A DNA stretch of 64,000 nucleotides from CBDUXP01 sp965371225 [NCBI: uncultured bacterium]. GTDB taxonomy: Bacteria; Abyssobacteria; SURF-5; CBDUXP01. The stretch covers positions 12,365 through 76,364 of the forward strand of contig CBDUXP010000015.1 in assembly GCA_965371225.1 (NCBI GenBank), in the 5' to 3' direction. A program made the position numbers and the translations under genes. Shown here one piece after another: positions 60,532 through 64,000 of the stretch. Numbering within the stretch: the stretch's first letter is position 1; each line of letters begins with the position of its first letter. Below the pieces are notes generated by a model. That model saw only the letters and a program-made list of their open reading frames with translations, had not been told where the DNA came from and did no database searches.

Positions 60532-61413
60532 TTAGGCGTTGTCGCGGGCCTGAGCCCGCTCACGCTCGGCCACCGCGCGTTGCTGCTCTTCGAGGAAAGG
60601 ATTGGGCCGGCAGAAGAGTTGGCCGCCGCCAGAGGCGAGGAGGCGACCGTCGGGCGTCCAGATGCGGCCGGTGCAGCCCATGAGCCCCCCGGTGGCGACC
60701 GGCGAGGTGCCGTCGCACAGCAGCCACTCGCAGTCGGGCGCGGCCGCGTGAAACTGCACGGACACGTCGAGATTCGGTGCAATGTGCGTCTGCGGGGCCG
60801 TGTGGGGCGCGGACGCGGCGGGCCATAGCATCGTGTCCAGCCAGAGCAGCGAACGGCTCGCATCGACAATCGGATCGGCGAACGTCGCCGTCGGCCGAAA
60901 CCGCGTCCACGTGAGCCACTCCGGCGGTCCCCCGCGCCATTCATTGTGCGGCACCCATCGGGGCGGGCGCGATTCCACATTCTGCCAGAACGGGTACCAC
61001 TTGTCGTAATCGTCTACCAGCTCCTCCATGGGCTTCAGTTCATCGGGCCCGGGCACGTCGGGCATGGTGGTAACGTCGTGCGTCAGCCCCTCCATCCCCT
61101 CCGCGACAAACCAGCTGAGCGCTTCGAGAATCGGACGGTCGCCCTGGGTCATGGACACGCGCAACGCGGCGGCGCGCTTCGAGACCCGCAACGTGGTCAC
61201 CGCCAGATCCACCGCCTCGAACTTCGCCACGTTCAGGTACTGGCACGTGAACGTCGCGGGCCGCGGGAGCGGCGACTCTGCGCCCAGCGCGCGCAACGCG
61301 ACGGCGGCGACGTAGCCCCCGTTCGGGCCCCACACGTCCCACTCCCGGGAGAGGTGGGCGCGGTAGCGGCCGGCACCTCCCTCAACGGCAGTATCAACCG
61401 CGAAATCCCCCAT
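60532..61413 (-). CDS. Acyl-CoA thioesterase-family protein (double hotdog)
   Basis: 293 residues. VWGPNGGYVAAVALRALG and FTCQYLNVAKFEAVDLAV are the N-terminal hotdog of TesB/acyl-CoA thioesterase II-like proteins; SVQFHAAAPDCEWLLCDGTS and GRLLASGGGQLF mark the second. ATG 61413 has an AAGGAG ribosome-binding site at 9 bp. It would hydrolyse acyl-CoA thioesters in the cytoplasm. It is divergent from the DUF3108-like gene. Confidence 0.88.
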   Translation of the reverse strand: MGDFAVDTAVEGGAGRYRAHLSREWDVWGPNGGYVAAVALRALGAESPLPRPATFTCQYLNVAKFEAVDLAVTTLRVSKRAAALRVSMTQGDRPILEALSWFVAEGMEGLTHDVTTMPDVPGPDELKPMEELVDDYDKWYPFWQNVESRPPRWVPHNEWRGGPPEWLTWTRFRPTATFADPIVDASRSLLWLDTMLWPAASAPHTAPQTHIAPNLDVSVQFHAAAPDCEWLLCDGTSPVATGGLMGCTGRIWTPDGRLLASGGGQLFCRPNPFLEEQQRAVAERERAQARDNA

Positions 61414-61545
61414 GCCTCGAGCTCCTTCAGAAGTGGGGTAACGCCGCCCAGGCGAAACGCGCAGCATACCGTACCCGGGGCAGTGGTCGCGCGGCCCTCC
61501 TTCGCGCTAGGCTTGCGCAACGCCCCGGCGCGGACGGAGGCCCCC

Positions 61546-62517
61546 ATGCATGTGCGCACCATACTGCTCGCTACCGCCATCGTGGCCGCCACGGCCATCA
61601 ATTGGACGGCCAAGGGAAGCGCGGCGAATATTCAGCCCGGCGCGGTCGCGTTCGATGCCGCGTTCTGGCAACTCTGGAGCGACGGACAGGCCGAACTGGC
61701 GGCGTACGATCTCACCTATCCCCGCTACGGTGAAACCCGCCGCGGGACCGCCGTAACGATCTTCGTGAAAGAAGACTTCGCGAATTCGGTGCGCGTGAAG
61801 ACCAACCCAGGCCGGCCGGCGGCGGATACGTTCCCCGTCATGAAGCTCAACCTGGTGCAAGATTTCCCGACGGGAGTGTATGACTACAACATGATGGCCA
61901 GCACGTTCGTCGCGCTCGCGCCGGTCAATGGGCGCCCGGCGGGCACGCCGACGAAGGTGTCGTTCAGCTCGCAAGAGTGGTGCGGGCATGTGTATTCGCA
62001 ATTGCTGTTCGACAAGACGGACATTCGGCAAATGCTGCACAGTTATTTTGACGGGGAAGCCGACCGCACCGGGACGCTGGACTATCCCCCCGCCGGCGTC
62101 GCGGAAGATGCGCTGCTGTTCTGGGCGCGCGGCATGGCCGAACCTGCGCTGCGCCCCGGCGAGTCCACCGAACGCCCGCTGCTGGCCTCTTTGGAACAAT
62201 CGCGCCTGTTGCACCGGCCGCTCGCGTGGCAGTCCGCCACGTTCGCCCGCGCCGCCGAACGCGAAACGGTGACGGTTCCCGCGGGGACATTCGACACCGA
62301 GGTGTTCACGGTCGAGACCCGTGACCCGCCCCGGCGCATCACCATCTCCGTGGAGCATGCCGCGCCGCACCGCGTAGTGCGATGGACGAGCAGCCAAGGG
62401 CACCGCGCGGAGTTGCTCGGCAGCAAGCGGCTCAAGTACTGGCAGATGAACGGCGGCGGGTTCGAGGCCACGGTGCGCGAGTTCGGGCTCATGCCCCGCC
62501 CGGCGCGGACGCCCTAG
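61546..62517 (+). CDS. Secreted protein, DUF3108-like
   Basis: 323 residues with a signal peptide (ILLATAIVAATAINW). GGAGG lies 5 bp before ATG 61546. The mature protein is beta-rich; the C-terminal VTVPAGTFDTEVFTVET and the repeating strands fit DUF3108-like proteins, which resemble lipid- or porin-associated beta-barrels. No catalytic site is apparent. Function unknown. It is monocistronic and convergent with the SCP2 gene. Confidence 0.72.
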   Translation: MHVRTILLATAIVAATAINWTAKGSAANIQPGAVAFDAAFWQLWSDGQAELAAYDLTYPRYGETRRGTAVTIFVKEDFANSVRVKTNPGRPAADTFPVMKLNLVQDFPTGVYDYNMMASTFVALAPVNGRPAGTPTKVSFSSQEWCGHVYSQLLFDKTDIRQMLHSYFDGEADRTGTLDYPPAGVAEDALLFWARGMAEPALRPGESTERPLLASLEQSRLLHRPLAWQSATFARAAERETVTVPAGTFDTEVFTVETRDPPRRITISVEHAAPHRVVRWTSSQGHRAELLGSKRLKYWQMNGGGFEATVREFGLMPRPARTP

Positions 62518-62538
62518 CGCCTCGACGGGGGCGCCGGC

Positions 62539-62883
62539 TTACTTGGCCGGCTTGTGGTGCGTATCGATGAAGAGGAGCGGCACCTTCTTGTGCAGGGGCA
62601 GGTCGCCGACCATGTGGACCTTGCCCGCCGCGTAGGCCCCCGTGTAATCCAGCGTGTGCTGCACGATTTCCAGCCAGTCCTGCCCGGCAACCACAATGCG
62701 GAGGTCCGGCTTCTCGACCTGCCCCTCGGCGACGGTAATGCGCCCCTCCTCGAACTGGGCGTGCCAGTGCCCCCCGCCTTCCCCCGTGATCTCCCACTGG
62801 AACGTGCAGTTGAGGCCGCAGGCCATCTCGGCGTTGTGGGTCGCCGCCATCTCGTCGAACGCTTCTCGCACCGTGCTCGGCAT
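62539..62883 (-). CDS. SCP2 sterol-carrier-like protein
   Basis: 114 residues, a free-standing SCP2 domain: MACGLNCTFQWEITGE, then VAEGQVEKPDLRIVVAGQDW and AYAAGKVHMVGDLPLHKKV. SCP2 proteins carry lipids or fatty acyl chains. ATG 62883 is preferred because GGAGG is 7 bp before it; the ATG 6 bp upstream is too close. It lies 59 bp after the sulfatase-fold gene on the same strand. Confidence 0.88.
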   Translation of the reverse strand: MPSTVREAFDEMAATHNAEMACGLNCTFQWEITGEGGGHWHAQFEEGRITVAEGQVEKPDLRIVVAGQDWLEIVQHTLDYTGAYAAGKVHMVGDLPLHKKVPLLFIDTHHKPAK

Positions 62884-62942
62884 ACTCATTCCTCCCGGCC
62901 AGGATACCGCACGAGCGAACGCGGCGCCAAACCGGGACGGGC

Positions 62943-64000
62943 TCAGTCGCGGAGCGGCAGCTCCCCCTGCGGCACCCACGCGCCTCCCTGAAGCTCGAAG
63001 CGGCGCAGGGGGCCGGCCATGCGAAACGTCTGCGCCATCGGGTTGGTGAAGAAAACGACGTCGCGCTCGGTGCCCTCGTCGAGCGCACGCAGCGGGACAC
63101 CGGGCAACCGGTCGGACGGCAGGCCCGCGTGCGCGAGAATGGTGGGGGCGATATCCAGCATCTGCGCCGGCGCCGCGGATACCTCGGCCCGCGTCTGCCC
63201 CGGCCACTTGACGAGCAAAAGCGCCGCGCTGCGATGCGCGATGGAATCCAGCTCCACCAGATAGGGCGAGTCGCCACCGGCTGCGACGAATCCGAGAAAT
63301 TCGGCCGTCAAGTCATCCATTGACACCGGATGCGCCGCCGTGTCTCGCCACAGCCCGTGGTCCCCATGCGCGATGATCAGCGCATCGTCATAGCGGCCGA
63401 GGGCTTGGAGTTCCGCCGTGAATTCCGCCAACAGCCGCAGTGCGCATCCGACCTGCGCCCGGTAGGCAGCCGTCTCCGTCGTCCAGCCGTGCCCCTGATT
63501 CACGCACCCCGCGTCGAGCAGGTAGGGACTGTGCGGCAGGATCAGGTGCACGAACACGTACTGTCCGCGGGGCGGCCGGGAGCGCTCGGCGGCACGCACC
63601 TGCTGGAACCCGGCAAGCGAGCGCCCGGGGAAGTCCGGAATCCAGGCCCCCGCAGGATCCGCCTCCCCTGCCGGGGCTGCCTGGGGCCTCAGGACCGCTG
63701 CAACGAAGGACGTGATGGAGAACGCCTGGGATTCCGCCCCGGCCGAGCCGGGCACGAAGCGCAAGAGACGCTTGGCGGACTGGGGCAGGATGCTGAGAAA
63801 CCAGAGATCGACCACCGTGCGGCGCCCCGATCTGCCGGCGCTGACAATGTTCAGCGGAAAACAAGAGGCGTCGCCCGGTGGGCAGTGGTCCGCATAGTAC
63901 GGATACAGCGCAACCCCGAAACCTGCCCGCGCCATCTGCGCCCACACCCCTTCGGTCAAGGCCCGCTGCATCCAGCTGGAAACGGACGTGCCGGGAACGT
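62943..64000 (-). CDS. Sulfatase/alkaline-phosphatase-fold protein, 5' end outside the window
   Basis: The reading frame stays open to the right edge, so at least 352 C-terminal residues are present and the start is missing. PGTSVSSWMQRALTEG near the edge, FVHLILPHSPYLLD, LIIAHGDHGLW and MLDIAPTILAHAGL are landmarks of the alkaline phosphatase/sulfatase superfamily, resembling phosphoglycerol or phosphoethanolamine transferases and arylsulfatases. The nucleophile region lies beyond the edge. The HGDHG motif supplies two metal ligands. Probably acts in the periplasm; the substrate is unknown. Confidence 0.85.
   Translation of the reverse strand, partial: VPGTSVSSWMQRALTEGVWAQMARAGFGVALYPYYADHCPPGDASCFPLNIVSAGRSGRRTVVDLWFLSILPQSAKRLLRFVPGSAGAESQAFSITSFVAAVLRPQAAPAGEADPAGAWIPDFPGRSLAGFQQVRAAERSRPPRGQYVFVHLILPHSPYLLDAGCVNQGHGWTTETAAYRAQVGCALRLLAEFTAELQALGRYDDALIIAHGDHGLWRDTAAHPVSMDDLTAEFLGFVAAGGDSPYLVELDSIAHRSAALLLVKWPGQTRAEVSAAPAQMLDIAPTILAHAGLPSDRLPGVPLRALDEGTERDVVFFTNPMAQTFRMAGPLRRFELQGGAWVPQGELPLRD

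Noticed and set aside
1-64000. CRISPR array, tRNA, rRNA, insertion sequence or prophage
   Set aside because: No regular spaced repeats, cloverleaf-like sequences, transposase/integrase motifs or phage structural genes were recognised.

Overview
The window is gene-dense, high-GC DNA (roughly two thirds G+C by eye) from a Gram-negative bacterial chromosome. Outer-membrane-type lipoproteins, an RND pump with its periplasmic adaptor, Tat-type leaders and a MacA/MacB-like export set all imply an inner membrane plus periplasm. Family content (PPC-repeat lipoprotein, DUF427, SCP2, PhyH dioxygenase, HTTM-DCC fusion, many CoA enzymes) fits an uncultured proteobacterial, myxobacterial or related environmental lineage, but no rRNA or other phylogenetic marker is present to fix it. 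No tRNA, rRNA, CRISPR array, prophage or intact insertion sequence was seen.

Layout. 0.4-8.6 kb (+): a PPC-repeat lipoprotein, a YgfZ/GcvT-like protein, then a self-controlled TetR-adaptor-RND efflux operon with a perfect palindromic operator. 8.5-15.7 kb: a CbiX-like/PIG-L pair (-), a lipoate-ligase-like protein (+) sharing a very short divergent promoter with that pair, a secreted M20 peptidase (-), a DUF1858-like membrane protein and an MBL hydrolase (+), and a secreted Ig-like protein (-). 15.9-20.9 kb (-): a pair of exported proteins, one of them alkaline-phosphatase-like, then a radical SAM protein and a MATE transporter. 20.9-23.4 kb (+): a regulatory island with a consensus promoter, two matching operators, two very small ORFs, a glutathione transferase and a TetR regulator. 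23.6-37.8 kb (-): an HTTM-DCC fusion, a DUF1573 protein, a ceramidase-like protein, an iron alcohol dehydrogenase, two tandem GPH-type transporters, an acetoacetate-decarboxylase-like protein and a four-gene MacAB-like ABC export operon.

37.9-44.8 kb: a GST-like gene whose 3' end is copied about 960 bp downstream, on the far side of a HEPN/MNT (HepT-MntA) toxin-antitoxin pair; then an acyl-CoA dehydrogenase, HxlR regulator and AhpD-like cluster with two near-identical operators, an APH-fold kinase and a methyltransferase. 44.8-53.7 kb: a GltD-like flavoprotein with two ferredoxin clusters, SGNH hydrolases, an enoyl-CoA hydratase, an ankyrin protein, a GAF-GAF-PAS adenylate cyclase and a MarR regulator. 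53.8-64 kb: leuCD, a PhyH-SDR pair, a lipase, DUF427, MFS, thioesterase, DUF3108-like and SCP2 genes, and a sulfatase-fold protein cut by the right edge.

The most notable non-coding observations are the regulatory sites. Several regulators carry palindromes lying directly on recognisable sigma-70 promoters, and at least three of these promoters seem to start at or next to the ATG, implying leaderless or near-leaderless mRNAs. Metabolically the window leans to lipid/CoA chemistry, oxidative and electrophile defence (GSTs, HxlR with AhpD-like, efflux) and export. I saw no large unmistakably new system. The best candidates for something undescribed are the TetR island with two tiny ORFs and the HEPN/MNT pair bracketed by a duplicated gene end.
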